Positions 8,010 through 16,067 of a DNA stretch of 64,000 nt are shown here, piece after piece (positions within the stretch are counted from its first letter, which is position 1; every line of letters starts with the position of its first letter). Both the position numbers and the translations under genes were made by a program. Location of the stretch: positions 2,958,501 to 3,022,500 of the forward strand of contig NZ_CP147404.1 of the NCBI RefSeq assembly GCF_037201805.1, in the 5' to 3' direction. The DNA comes from Bacillus sp. FJAT-52991 (lineage in GTDB: Bacteria; Bacillota; Bacilli; Bacillales; Domibacillaceae). The notes beneath the pieces were generated by a model. That model was given only the letters and a program-made list of their open reading frames with translations, was not told where the DNA came from and did no database searches.

Positions 8010-8093
8010 TTCGTGCCCCTCCTTTTTTGTTACTTTCATCATAAATAAGTGACATTAAAGAAAAGCAAGAGAAAGATTAAAATTTGATGAGAA

Positions 8094-8711
8094 TTACTCA
8101 ACTAGTACCCCTTGCACCATTACGCGCTTGTTTGTTTTCGTTGGAACGTCACAGGTGATAAGGGTGATTTTATTTTCCGTTGTGTCATTTATGACGTCCG
8201 TTTCAGTTTCCGAGATAACTTTATTTTCGGTCACTTTGTAATGATATTTATTTTTTTTATCTGTTAAATAGATATCTGCACCTTTTTTCAACTCAGGCAC
8301 GCGTCCGAAAAATTGTTCTTCCGAGCGGGTATGATGACCAGCTAACGGGTAGTTTCCTTGGCCCATTTGTTGATCTTCCCGCATGGTTGCCGCACCGATG
8401 AGTAAGTTGTCATTCGTCGTGCCTTTCAGTATAGGTAATTCGATGTGAATATCGGGTATAGTAATAATTCCTATGACAGCGGGGTCATCCAGATTAACTG
8501 TCGAAGTCAACACATTTGTCATTGTCGGCGGGGTAATCGCTTCATAGTCAAAAGTGGCTTTCTTCTCACTATTTTGTTGTAACTCTTTGGCAGAATATTG
8601 ATCCATAGACACTTTAGAGGCACTAAAGTCGATGAGCTGATACTTAATCAACGGTGAAATCAATAAAATGATGCCTGCTGTGAATAATAGACCGACGATC
8701 CACTTTCGCAT
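8094..8711 (-). CDS. class A-type sortase
   Basis: Product of 205 residues: one N-terminal membrane anchor (residues 5-23), then the sortase beta-barrel. Catalytic residues are in place: His126 (YPLAGHH), Cys187 (TLITC) and Arg196 (TKTNKRVMVQG). Sortases cleave LPXTG between T and G and join the protein to the peptidoglycan cross-bridge. The gene directly upstream encodes an LPQTG protein, the evident substrate. A terminator separates the two genes, which would keep sortase expression below that of its substrate. AAAGGGG precedes the start. Confidence 0.93.
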   Translation of the reverse strand: MRKWIVGLLFTAGIILLISPLIKYQLIDFSASKVSMDQYSAKELQQNSEKKATFDYEAITPPTMTNVLTSTVNLDDPAVIGIITIPDIHIELPILKGTTNDNLLIGAATMREDQQMGQGNYPLAGHHTRSEEQFFGRVPELKKGADIYLTDKKNKYHYKVTENKVISETETDVINDTTENKITLITCDVPTKTNKRVMVQGVLVE

Positions 8712-8732
8712 ATTCTTTTCCCCTTTCTATGA

Positions 8733-8765
8733 AAAAAATTCCCTCGCTGCTTGACGAGGGAATGT
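8733..8765 (-). terminator. intrinsic terminator between LPXTG gene and sortase
   Basis: Minus-strand TTCCCTCG/CGAGGGAA hairpin followed by a T run, directly after the LPXTG gene and before the sortase start; probably partial read-through. Confidence 0.75.
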
Positions 8766-8773
8766 ATGATTTT

Positions 8774-10204
8774 TTAGATTTTCAAACGAATCGCTGCCAA
8801 AATCAAGATCGCGCCAATGATCGGTGCCATCGAACCAGCATCTCCTGTTTGAGGCAACTTATTGGAAGAATTATTATTTGCTTTCTGTTTATTAACAACT
8901 GTTTTGCTTGATGCGTTTGACTTATTTGTCGCTCCTGTGGATGAATCTGGTTTTTTCACCGGTATGCCAACTCCTGTTCCATGCGATGAGCCTGGCTTTT
9001 GCACTGGTATACCGACTCCTGTTCCGTGCGACGAACCTGGTTGTTGTGGGTCAAGATTTTGTTTTTCATTTTTGACTTCTAACTGCGTGATTTCTCCAGC
9101 AACAATTTTGACCGAAATTTCCACATTGGATTTATTATAGCCTTCAGGTGCTTTTGTCTCTTTCAATGAATATTGCCCTGAGACTAAATTCTCAAAAAGA
9201 GCCACTCCGTTTTGATCGGTTGTTTGTGGTTGTGAAGCGATATGCCCCTCTTCATCATATAGCTGGAATTGTGCTCCTTTTAATAAAGCACCTGTTTTAC
9301 TATCTTTCTTAACGACTTTCAAACTACCAAGCTCTTTCATATTTGGAACAACCATTAACATGTCTTTCTTATTCTCTAGCTTTACTTCCATCGTTTTCGT
9401 TGGTAATTGATAGCCTGTTGGTGCTTTCGTTTCTTTCAACGTATAAGTCCCTTCAGGTAACTTTTTAGATACGGCTTTACCGTTAGCATCAGTGACTAAA
9501 GAATCAATGACTTTCCCATCTTGCAGGAGATCAAAGTGTGCTCCTGGTAATATTTGGTTTTGATCTTCTTGGTCTACTTTAACAATTTGAATTTGTGCTT
9601 CTTCATTCGGATCTTCATTTAAAACACCTTTTGTTTTTGAAGATGACGACTGTATCTTTGAATTCGTTTTTTCAGGCTCTTTCTTTACATCATGACCGAC
9701 GATATGGATAGGTACATGATGAGTTTTACCGTTCACTTGAAACGCGAGCTTTTTCTTTATCTCTTTTTCTTTCATACCTTTGATTTGTGCTTGAAGAAAA
9801 AAAGAACCCTTGAGGTTTGTTTTTCCTTTTACAGCCTCATCATATGTACATGTGAGTGTCGTTTTACTTACGGCACACTGCCCAATGGACTGTCCATTAG
9901 CATCTTTCATTGGAGCCTTTTCGCTATAGGCTTGCAGTTCCTTTGGCAGTTCTATCGTCAATTGGTCTTTCGGCTTCATGGCTGATTTCGTTGACCACTC
10001 TATTTCAATTTTCACATCTTCATATTCATGAAAACTATTCTTTGGCTGTCCGCTTGCATCTAATATTCTTATTTGATCTACATCTGCCACATCCGCTGCT
10101 GTTTTTTGAGCATAAGCCATCGGTGGAAAGACATTGATCATCATACATAATCCAAAAAGAAATCCAATGATTGCTGGCATCGTCTTACGAATACGAACAT
10201 TCAC
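8774..10204 (-). CDS. LPXTG-anchored adhesin with SpaA-type repeats
   Basis: About 476 residues. Order: signal peptide ending near MAYAQ; an adhesin-like Ig domain (about residues 35-180); two SpaA/prealbumin-like modules (AHFDLLQDGKVIDSLVTDANG...TYTLKETKAPTGY and AQFQLYDEEG...YSLKETKAPEGY), whose K/N/E pattern suggests intramolecular isopeptide bonds; a Pro/Gly/Ser linker with two PGSSHGTGVGIPV repeats; then LPQTG 27 residues from the end, a hydrophobic helix and RLKI. The ATG at 10210 touches the GGGAGGG site, so the GTG at 10204 with seven-base spacing is preferred. It is anchored by the adjacent sortase. Confidence 0.9.
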   Translation of the reverse strand: MNVRIRKTMPAIIGFLFGLCMMINVFPPMAYAQKTAADVADVDQIRILDASGQPKNSFHEYEDVKIEIEWSTKSAMKPKDQLTIELPKELQAYSEKAPMKDANGQSIGQCAVSKTTLTCTYDEAVKGKTNLKGSFFLQAQIKGMKEKEIKKKLAFQVNGKTHHVPIHIVGHDVKKEPEKTNSKIQSSSSKTKGVLNEDPNEEAQIQIVKVDQEDQNQILPGAHFDLLQDGKVIDSLVTDANGKAVSKKLPEGTYTLKETKAPTGYQLPTKTMEVKLENKKDMLMVVPNMKELGSLKVVKKDSKTGALLKGAQFQLYDEEGHIASQPQTTDQNGVALFENLVSGQYSLKETKAPEGYNKSNVEISVKIVAGEITQLEVKNEKQNLDPQQPGSSHGTGVGIPVQKPGSSHGTGVGIPVKKPDSSTGATNKSNASSKTVVNKQKANNNSSNKLPQTGDAGSMAPIIGAILILAAIRLKI

Positions 10205-10340
10205 TCTCATCCCTCCCTTTATTTTCTCTCTCCATACTTGCATATAAACAAAAACCCCTTCATTACAACATTTTATCAGTACATCAAAATATTGTAAATG
10301 AACATTGGAACTTTCCTCCAAATATTCATTTATCATTTTA

Positions 10341-10379
10341 CGACATAATTCGGGTGGTGCCTGTCACCCCTCGAATTGT
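10341..10379. repeat. REP-like element, two-armed palindromic copy
   Basis: CGACATAATTCGGGTGGTGC continues as CTGTCACCCCTCGAATT. The AATTCG...CGAATT and GGTG...CACC arms make a long near-perfect hairpin, unlike the one-armed copies elsewhere. It lies between two divergent genes. Confidence 0.8.
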
Positions 10380-10485
10380 TAAAAATTTGTAAAATTTGTT
10401 AATTCCCTCGCGTTAGTATTCCTATGTGATGCGATTCCTAGTATTTTATAAGCAGTATTAATGAACTATAGAAGGAGCTGACTGA

Positions 10486-11520
10486 ATGAAAAAACATATC
10501 GTAATTTTTGAAGTTGTCGGAGGAACAGATAAAGGACCAAATGGATATCGCCCTGATACAATGCCAATTGTAAAATCAATAGAAAAACGTGGTTGGACGG
10601 CTGAAGTCATTTTTTACTCTCACGAAAAGAAAGATGAAATATTGAAACATGTTTCCGATACAGCCGATGCCTATTTAAGTCGTATTAACCCCGGGAATTT
10701 GACAGATGAAGCGAACTATTTTGATATGCTCCGCAAGCTTTATGATAATGGTGTTAAAGAAATGCCACATCCTGATGTTATGATTCATTTGGGAGCAAAA
10801 GACGTTCTAGTAAAACTTCGTGATACGGACTTAGTTCCTGATGACACATTTGCTTATTACGATATTGAAACATTCAAAAACTCTTTTCCAAAGACTTTGT
10901 TATATGGAGAACGTGTCTTAAAACAAAATCGCGGTTCAACTGGAGAAGGAATTTGGCGCGTTCAACTAGTAGACCAGCTAATAGATGTTGAAGCCATTCC
11001 ACTGACTGCTAAAGTAAAATGTACAGAAGCAAAGGATAACCATGTCGAATATCATAAGCTTGGAGACTTTTTAACCTTTTGTGAGCAATATATTAAAGGA
11101 GATAACGGTATGCTTATTGATATGCCATTTCTCCCCAGAATTAAAGAAGGAGAAATTCGCCTCCTCATGCTTCACCGTACGCCAGTGAATGTTGTTCATA
11201 AAAAACCAGCCAATCAAAAGGATGCCTTTTCAACAACTTTATTCTCAGGAGCACAATATCGTTACGATGCTACAAGTGATTGGCCAGACTTAGTTGACCT
11301 GTTTATTTCTAATTTAAGTACCATTACGAACAAACTCGGCAACTTAGACTTACCACTCATTTGGACAGCCGATTTCATGCTTGATACAGATAAGCGTGGA
11401 AATGATGTGTATATCCTTGGTGAAATGAACTGCTCATGTGTAGGCTTTACATCCGAATTATCTTTAAGTGAAGATATTGCTGACGAAATCATTAGCATTT
11501 TAGCTCCACAGTACGCTTAA
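10486..11520 (+). CDS. Cj0069 family / DUF6815 protein, ATP-grasp-like
   Basis: Product of 344 residues. The start FEVVGGTDKGPNGYRPDTMPIV, the central VLKQNRGSTGEGIWRVQL and the C-terminal ILGEMNCSCVGFTS are typical of the Cj0069 family, which is described as ATP-grasp-like. In ATP-grasp enzymes the RGSTGEGIW-type loop binds ATP and the terminal GE-N residues bind Mg; a ligase role is plausible but no substrate is known. GAAGGAG precedes ATG. It is monocistronic with its own terminator; neighbours give no pathway hint. Confidence 0.8.
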   Translation: MKKHIVIFEVVGGTDKGPNGYRPDTMPIVKSIEKRGWTAEVIFYSHEKKDEILKHVSDTADAYLSRINPGNLTDEANYFDMLRKLYDNGVKEMPHPDVMIHLGAKDVLVKLRDTDLVPDDTFAYYDIETFKNSFPKTLLYGERVLKQNRGSTGEGIWRVQLVDQLIDVEAIPLTAKVKCTEAKDNHVEYHKLGDFLTFCEQYIKGDNGMLIDMPFLPRIKEGEIRLLMLHRTPVNVVHKKPANQKDAFSTTLFSGAQYRYDATSDWPDLVDLFISNLSTITNKLGNLDLPLIWTADFMLDTDKRGNDVYILGEMNCSCVGFTSELSLSEDIADEIISILAPQYA

Positions 11521-11528
11521 GCATTATT

Positions 11529-11581
11529 GATAAAAGAGCTGTCTTAACGTCGAATGACCGACTAAAGGCAGCTCTTTTTAT
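11529..11581 (+). terminator. intrinsic terminator
   Basis: AAAAGAGCTGTCTT ... AAAGGCAGCTCTTTTT hairpin directly after the Cj0069-family gene. Confidence 0.75.
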
Positions 11582-11582
11582 A

Positions 11583-11603
11583 AGTGACAGGCACCTCCGA
11601 ATC
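11583..11603 (+). repeat. REP-like element, GTGACAGGCAC family
   Basis: AGTGACAGGCACCTCCGAAT, joined directly to the preceding terminator and lying in the methyltransferase promoter. Confidence 0.75.
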
Positions 11604-11612
11604 GTGTATACT
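11584..11612 (+). promoter_or_regulatory. candidate sigma-A promoter with REP-derived -35
   Basis: GTGACA (11584-11589) from the REP-like element, 17-base spacer, TATACT (11607-11612); the methyltransferase start follows 32 bases later. Confidence 0.5.
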
Positions 11613-11643
11613 GGTCAAAAAATACATAAAGGGGTATACAAAT

Positions 11644-12243
11644 ATGACGAAGGAACATTGGAATCAGCGGTTCGGTCAAGCAGAATTTGCTTATGGCAAG
11701 GAACCGAATGCTTTTATTCAAGAGAAAGGCTCTCTTCTCTCTCAAGGCAACGTTTTAGCAATTGCTGAAGGAGAGGGAAGAAATGCGGTATACTTGGCAT
11801 CTTTAGGACATACGGTAACGACTTGGGATTATTCTGTGGCAGGCTTGGAAAAGACAAATAAGTTAGCCGCTGAAAAAGGTGTCCATGTGGCAGCAAAGTG
11901 TGTCGACTTAAATGAAGCACCATGGGAAAAGGAAACATGGGATCACATCACTTGTGTATTCGGTCACTTTGACAATGACTTGCGCGTAGGAACTTTACAA
12001 CAGATCGAACAAGCGGTGAAAACAGGAGGGAGCTTCCTTTGCGAAGTGTATTCCACTGAGCAGCTTCACTACAAAACAGGGGGCCCGCGAGACCTTAATA
12101 TGCTTTACCGTCCAGAAGAATTTTTAACCACCTTCTCTAACTGGCACATCAAACATTTCTTTATTGGAGAAGTAGAGCGTCAAGAAGGCAACCTTCATCA
12201 AGGACTTTCCCACGTGATCCAGTTTTATGGAGTGAAAAAATAA
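11644..12243 (+). CDS. class I SAM-dependent methyltransferase
   Basis: Product of 199 residues. Motif I is LAIAEGEGRNAVYLASLGH, the acidic strand-2 end is VTTWDYSVAGLEKT, and the post-I region is ITCVFGHFDND. The N-terminal HWNQRFGQAEFAYGKEPNAF is characteristic of the TehB/YcgJ-like small-molecule methyltransferases linked to tellurite or thiol detoxification; the substrate here is unknown. The start is the ATG at 11644, preceded by AAAGGGG; frame upstream runs through the REP-like element. The stop codon TAA is shared with the first bases of the modular hairpin element that follows. Confidence 0.88.
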   Translation: MTKEHWNQRFGQAEFAYGKEPNAFIQEKGSLLSQGNVLAIAEGEGRNAVYLASLGHTVTTWDYSVAGLEKTNKLAAEKGVHVAAKCVDLNEAPWEKETWDHITCVFGHFDNDLRVGTLQQIEQAVKTGGSFLCEVYSTEQLHYKTGGPRDLNMLYRPEEFLTTFSNWHIKHFFIGEVERQEGNLHQGLSHVIQFYGVKK

Positions 12244-12396
12244 AGTGAAACTTCAATCAGTGGGGGGTTCTTCATCCCCTACTGATTGTTAGTTGAACGG
12301 ATCGGGCGTTTACGGGCTGTTGATCCCCACCTACATACCTGCGCTCCTTCTGCCACGTTGAGGTGGGGGTCTTACAGCCCGTTAATGCGGGATAAA
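12243..12396 (+). repeat. modular structured repeat, copy 1 (full, 154 nt)
   Basis: Begins AAAGTGAAACTTCAATCAG on the methyltransferase stop codon. Three nested hairpins follow: ATCAGTGGGG/CCCCTACTGAT; then ACGGGCTGT...GATCCCCACCT paired with AGGTGGGGG...ACAGCCCGT; then CCCGTTAATGCGGG. It ends GATAAA. The same ends recur at 47.5 and 52.4 kb with different middles. Likely a transcribed 3'-UTR element. Confidence 0.85.
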
Positions 12397-12440
12397 TCGC
12401 GATCATCCTCGACGGCATTCAGCTATTTCCGAGGAAATAT

Positions 12441-12456
12441 GAGGAGTGACAGGTAC
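12441..12456 (+). repeat. REP-like element, truncated copy
   Basis: GAGGAGTGACAGGTAC; one change from the core (GGTAC for GGCAC), 23 bases before the OsmC start. Confidence 0.65.
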
Positions 12457-12478
12457 AAAAAAGAAAGGGGTACATGAG

Positions 12479-12931
12479 ATGGCAAAGCATCATTTTCATT
12501 TAAAAGCAAGTTGGCCCGGTTTGCGAAATGGCGTCGGACAAATTGAAGCAGGCAATTTAAAGACGGAGGTATCGATTCCGCCAGAAATGAATGGACCAGG
12601 TGTTGGTACCAATCCAGACGAGATGTTGCTTGGAGCGGCCTCCACTTGCTACATTATCACCCTTGCTGCAATGCTAGAAGTCAGTAAGTTAGATAAAGAA
12701 TCGCTCACGCTGGAGTCTGAAGGAATTGTCGATGTGACGCGTGGAATTTTGACCTATAAAGCAATCATCCACCGTCCAACAATTATTTTAAAAACGGATG
12801 CCTCTGATCGAGACATTACTTTAGCACAAAAACTAGCAGTCAAAGCTGAAACATCCTGCATGATCAGCCGCGCCCTCCAAGGCAATGTAGACATTCAACT
12901 TGAAGCAACCATTAAAAAGGCTTCTGAATAA
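12479..12931 (+). CDS. OsmC family protein
   Basis: Product of 150 residues, the usual OsmC/Ohr length. The two redox-relevant cysteines are present: GAASTCYIITLAAML (about residue 59) and ETSCMISRAL (about residue 123). The N-terminal beta hairpin (HFHLKASWPG...) is also typical. OsmC/Ohr proteins reduce organic hydroperoxides; this one is the YhfA/OsmC type and the substrate is not certain. Translation starts at 12479 after GAAAGGGG. It follows a truncated REP-like element and ends in a strong terminator. Confidence 0.88.
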   Translation: MAKHHFHLKASWPGLRNGVGQIEAGNLKTEVSIPPEMNGPGVGTNPDEMLLGAASTCYIITLAAMLEVSKLDKESLTLESEGIVDVTRGILTYKAIIHRPTIILKTDASDRDITLAQKLAVKAETSCMISRALQGNVDIQLEATIKKASE

Positions 12932-12949
12932 TCTCAGAAGCCTTTTTTA
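12914..12949 (+). terminator. intrinsic terminator after OsmC gene
   Basis: AAAAAGGCTTCTGA/TCAGAAGCCTTTTTT perfect hairpin spanning the last codons and stop. Confidence 0.85.
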
Positions 12950-12958
12950 ACCGTAGTG

Positions 12959-12971
12959 AGGGTCAGACCCT
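12959..12971. repeat. short palindrome AGGGTC-A-GACCCT (second REP-like family)
   Basis: Perfect 6+1+6 palindrome overlapping the TAG stop of the PepSY gene on the minus strand. A related GGGGTCA...TGACCCC element follows the thioredoxin gene at 29147. Confidence 0.6.
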
Positions 12972-13887
12972 AATCCTCATCTTCATCGTCTTGGTCGTCA
13001 TCTTCGTCATCATCATCGTGATCAATGGTCGTAATCGATAGTACATTTCCCGTAATCGCATGGACACGGACATCGATCGTTTGCTTGTCTTTTTCTGTGA
13101 TGACTTGATATATAGGGCCACCGTTTGTTTCGATTAATTCGATATCCGAAATCGATCCACCAGCGGTTTGTTCGGAAGCAATCTCTTTCGCTTGCTGCTC
13201 GGTAATTTTCGTTTGCAGTGGAATGACCGCTTTCGTTGAAAGAACCGCCCCTGTTGCTTCCTCAATTTCAATCATGACTGTTTCATTTGGATTCTTTTCC
13301 ACCTCTACCAAAAACAATCGCTTGCCCTCTTTGGACTGCATCATCACTTGAAGAACTTTACCAGGTACATGCTTAATAGCAATCTCTTTTGCTTGCTGCT
13401 CGGTAATCTTACTAGACTGCTCTTTTTGAACACGCTTCGTGATCACTTCGCCTGTCGCTTTGTCAATTTCAACGACCGTTGTTTCATGGTTGGCCGTTTC
13501 CACTTCCACCACATACACCGAATCCTCTCGCAAGTTAACGGTTTTTGCCGTACCAGACACGACCTTTAATGCAAGGTCGACCGCTTCCTTCTCAGACATA
13601 GCTAATGAGATTTCTTTTAACTCCATAATGTCACCGTTCTCAGCATTGACAGCAACATGATAGGTGCCTCGATTGTTCACTAGTCGAACATTATAAATGG
13701 AGTGTTCACCCGTTTTCGTTAACTCCATTGTCTCGATCTCCCCGCCGTATTGGCCAGTCACAATCTGTTTCACTTCTTTTTCCGTTAGTACATTCGTATC
13801 CATGCTGGCCACAATTTGTTGGACGCCAAATGCCACCGCGACAAGCACAAAACAAATAATCAGCACGATGTTCCATTTCCTTTTCAT
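12970..13887 (-). CDS. membrane-anchored multi-PepSY protein (YkoJ/YkoI-like)
   Basis: Product of 305 residues: an N-terminal hydrophobic anchor (residues 7-27), then four PepSY-like modules starting near residues 36, 97, 163 and 231. Two carry nearly identical ITEQQAKEIA motifs. The tail is aspartate/glutamate-rich. It lies nine bases downstream of the sensor kinase gene. In B. subtilis, PepSY proteins YkoI and YkoJ sit beside the YkoG/YkoH two-component pair, so the arrangement points to a sensing or output partner. No start ambiguity: GGGGGCGAGC precedes ATG. Confidence 0.88.
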   Translation of the reverse strand: MKRKWNIVLIICFVLVAVAFGVQQIVASMDTNVLTEKEVKQIVTGQYGGEIETMELTKTGEHSIYNVRLVNNRGTYHVAVNAENGDIMELKEISLAMSEKEAVDLALKVVSGTAKTVNLREDSVYVVEVETANHETTVVEIDKATGEVITKRVQKEQSSKITEQQAKEIAIKHVPGKVLQVMMQSKEGKRLFLVEVEKNPNETVMIEIEEATGAVLSTKAVIPLQTKITEQQAKEIASEQTAGGSISDIELIETNGGPIYQVITEKDKQTIDVRVHAITGNVLSITTIDHDDDDEDDDQDDEDED

Positions 13888-13896
13888 GCTCGCCCC

Positions 13897-15264
13897 CTAC
13901 TCTCTTTTCGTTTGGTCCGGTAAAAAGACGGTCACCTTCGTCCATTTTTCTTCTTCACTTTCTAGTTGAATCTCTCCTTCGTGGGCATCAACAATTCGCT
14001 TGGCAATCGATAGACCTAACCCAACTCCTCCTGTGTCACGACTGCGGGCTTTATCGACACGGAAGAAGCGATCGAATACTTGTTGTAAATCTTCTGCTGG
14101 AATGCCGACCCCACTATCCTTCACAGAAAAGAAGGCCCGTTCCCTTTGGATACCTACATCGATCTCGATCACATCCGAACTATATTTCATCGCATTGTCT
14201 AACAACACAACAAGTACTTGCTTCATTTTTTGTTCATCGGCTAAAACAGGGACCGACTTTTCGCTAAAAATGAGACGAAAACTCCGTCCATAGGCATTCG
14301 TCAGCTGGTCAGTAGCAGTTTGGCACACCTTGATCAAATCGATTTCTTGGATATTCAAATTCCACTCGGCACTATTATTAGCGAGCAATAACATTTGATT
14401 GGTCATTGCCTTCATACGCACCGCTTCGGAATAGATCGCTTCCACGGATTCCTCTAACACATCCGGCTTTTTCGTTCCCCACCGTTTTAATAATTTCGCA
14501 TAGCTTTCAATCACCGTTAATGGCGTTTTTAATTCATGAGAAGCATCAGAGACGAACTGTTGCTGCTTCTCAAAGTTTTGCTGTAATAAGTCCATCATCT
14601 TATTAAAGGTGTTACCCATTTTGTACAATTCGTCCTTTGACTGATGCTCAAGCGGAATTTTTTTGAAAATGCCACGAACTTGAATGTCTTCCATTGTTCG
14701 AATCATTGAATTGACTGGACGTAAAATGAGATTGCTCAACATCCTTCCAGCAACAAACGCAGGGATTAATACGAATAATGAAGCGAAGAATAAAACATTT
14801 TTTAACATATTCAAGTTTTTCTGCAATCCAGCGAGGCTTTCAATGACTTCTAACGTCATCACTCGGCCATCCATCCAGATGATCGGAACCTTGACATATG
14901 CATATTTCACCTCTTTCGCGTCAAATACACCATCTGTGGCTTTTCTTTCAAAACGCGGCTTAGGCGCAGGAATCGGTTGATTACTATCCACTTCCTGTGT
15001 GACGATCGCTCGTGAATCTTGGTCAATAATACGAATCATCCCGTTCGTTGGTAAATATGGCTGCAGCAATGTTGCCGGGTCAATATTTTCGCCCCCTTCT
15101 TGATTTAAGCCACCTGTGATCTGTAACGCCTCTCGCTTTAAGCGATCGAGCTCACCATCGGTCGTTACTTTGGAGAATAAAAAATAAATCGAACTGTTAA
15201 TAATAAATAAAATGATAAGCAACGTAACCGTTGAGAAAAGATAGATTTTATTTTTTATTTTCAT
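13897..15264 (-). CDS. sensor histidine kinase (YkoH-like)
   Basis: Product of 455 residues. TM1 is at about 8-30, an extracytoplasmic sensor domain at 31-154, TM2 at 155-177 and HAMP at 178-230. The phospho-acceptor His243 lies in SHELKTP. The ATPase domain has N box LLDNAMKYSS, G1 DSGVGIP, F box FDRFFR and G2 GGVGLGLSIAKRI. It is co-transcribed with the regulator upstream (three-base gap) and the PepSY protein downstream. The signal is unknown; the PepSY neighbour suggests an envelope cue. Confidence 0.95.
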   Translation of the reverse strand: MKIKNKIYLFSTVTLLIILFIINSSIYFLFSKVTTDGELDRLKREALQITGGLNQEGGENIDPATLLQPYLPTNGMIRIIDQDSRAIVTQEVDSNQPIPAPKPRFERKATDGVFDAKEVKYAYVKVPIIWMDGRVMTLEVIESLAGLQKNLNMLKNVLFFASLFVLIPAFVAGRMLSNLILRPVNSMIRTMEDIQVRGIFKKIPLEHQSKDELYKMGNTFNKMMDLLQQNFEKQQQFVSDASHELKTPLTVIESYAKLLKRWGTKKPDVLEESVEAIYSEAVRMKAMTNQMLLLANNSAEWNLNIQEIDLIKVCQTATDQLTNAYGRSFRLIFSEKSVPVLADEQKMKQVLVVLLDNAMKYSSDVIEIDVGIQRERAFFSVKDSGVGIPAEDLQQVFDRFFRVDKARSRDTGGVGLGLSIAKRIVDAHEGEIQLESEEEKWTKVTVFLPDQTKRE

Positions 15265-15267
15265 CCT

Positions 15268-15954
15268 TTACCCCTTTAACATATAGCCAACGCCTCGCAC
15301 CGTATGAAGAAGCGGCGTGTCAAAATCACAATCCACTTTTTTCCTCAAATAACGAATATACACATCGACGACATTCGTATCACCGAAATAATCAAATCCC
15401 CATACATTCGTTAAAATTTGCTCGCGATTCAATACTTGATTGTTATGCTGCATCAGGAAGAGTAATAGATCAAATTCACGTGGTGTGAGCTCAATTTGCG
15501 TCTCTCCTCTTGTGACTTCTCTCATTTTCTCATCAATCGATAGATCAGCTACTTGGATTTTCGGATTCTCTTCCTCTTTCTTATAGGCTTGCGATAGACG
15601 TAAGCACACGCGAATGCGAGCCAATAATTCTTCAATTTCAAACGGCTTGGTTATATAATCATTAGCCCCTTGGTCGAGCCCGTTCACTTTATCAACAACG
15701 GAATCACGAGCTGTTAGTAAAATAATCGGGATGATTGAATTTTGTGAACGAATGCGACGCAACACTTCCATTCCACTCAATTCCGGTAGCATCACATCAA
15801 GTAAAATCAAATCCCATTCCCCATGACGAAACTGCTCTAACGCTTCCATTCCCGTCTTAGCTGTTGCACTTTCATATCCTTCATATTCGAGCTCTAATTG
15901 AATCACTCGCGCAATTTTCTCTTCATCTTCCACAACCAAAATTCGCTCCAACAT
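15268..15954 (-). CDS. OmpR-family response regulator (YkoG-like)
   Basis: Product of 228 residues. Receiver domain with acidic pocket VVEDEEK, phospho-acceptor Asp53 (LLDVMLP), Thr81 and Lys103 (ITKPFE). The C-terminal OmpR winged helix runs from about residue 130 (ELTPREFDLLLFLMQH ... VVDVYIRYLRKKVD ... LLHTVRGVGYML). It is first gene of the three-gene operon with the histidine kinase and PepSY protein. Confidence 0.96.
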   Translation of the reverse strand: MLERILVVEDEEKIARVIQLELEYEGYESATAKTGMEALEQFRHGEWDLILLDVMLPELSGMEVLRRIRSQNSIIPIILLTARDSVVDKVNGLDQGANDYITKPFEIEELLARIRVCLRLSQAYKKEEENPKIQVADLSIDEKMREVTRGETQIELTPREFDLLLFLMQHNNQVLNREQILTNVWGFDYFGDTNVVDVYIRYLRKKVDCDFDTPLLHTVRGVGYMLKG

Positions 15955-16067
15955 GAAATCCTCCTAAACTATCAATCTTTTTCCATGAATTAAGTTTAGC
16001 AAATTCTCCCTTGTGCTCAAAGAAGAAAAAAATCTTCAGATATAGTGAATTTACTGAATTTGGTAGG

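Noticed and set aside
10171..10392. Plus-strand frame of 73 codons between adhesin and Cj0069-family gene
   Set aside because: No ribosome-binding site; its end is the translated REP-like palindrome.
12446..12451. REP-derived -35 for the OsmC gene
   Set aside because: The distance to the ATG leaves no room for a -10 element and ribosome-binding site in the correct order.
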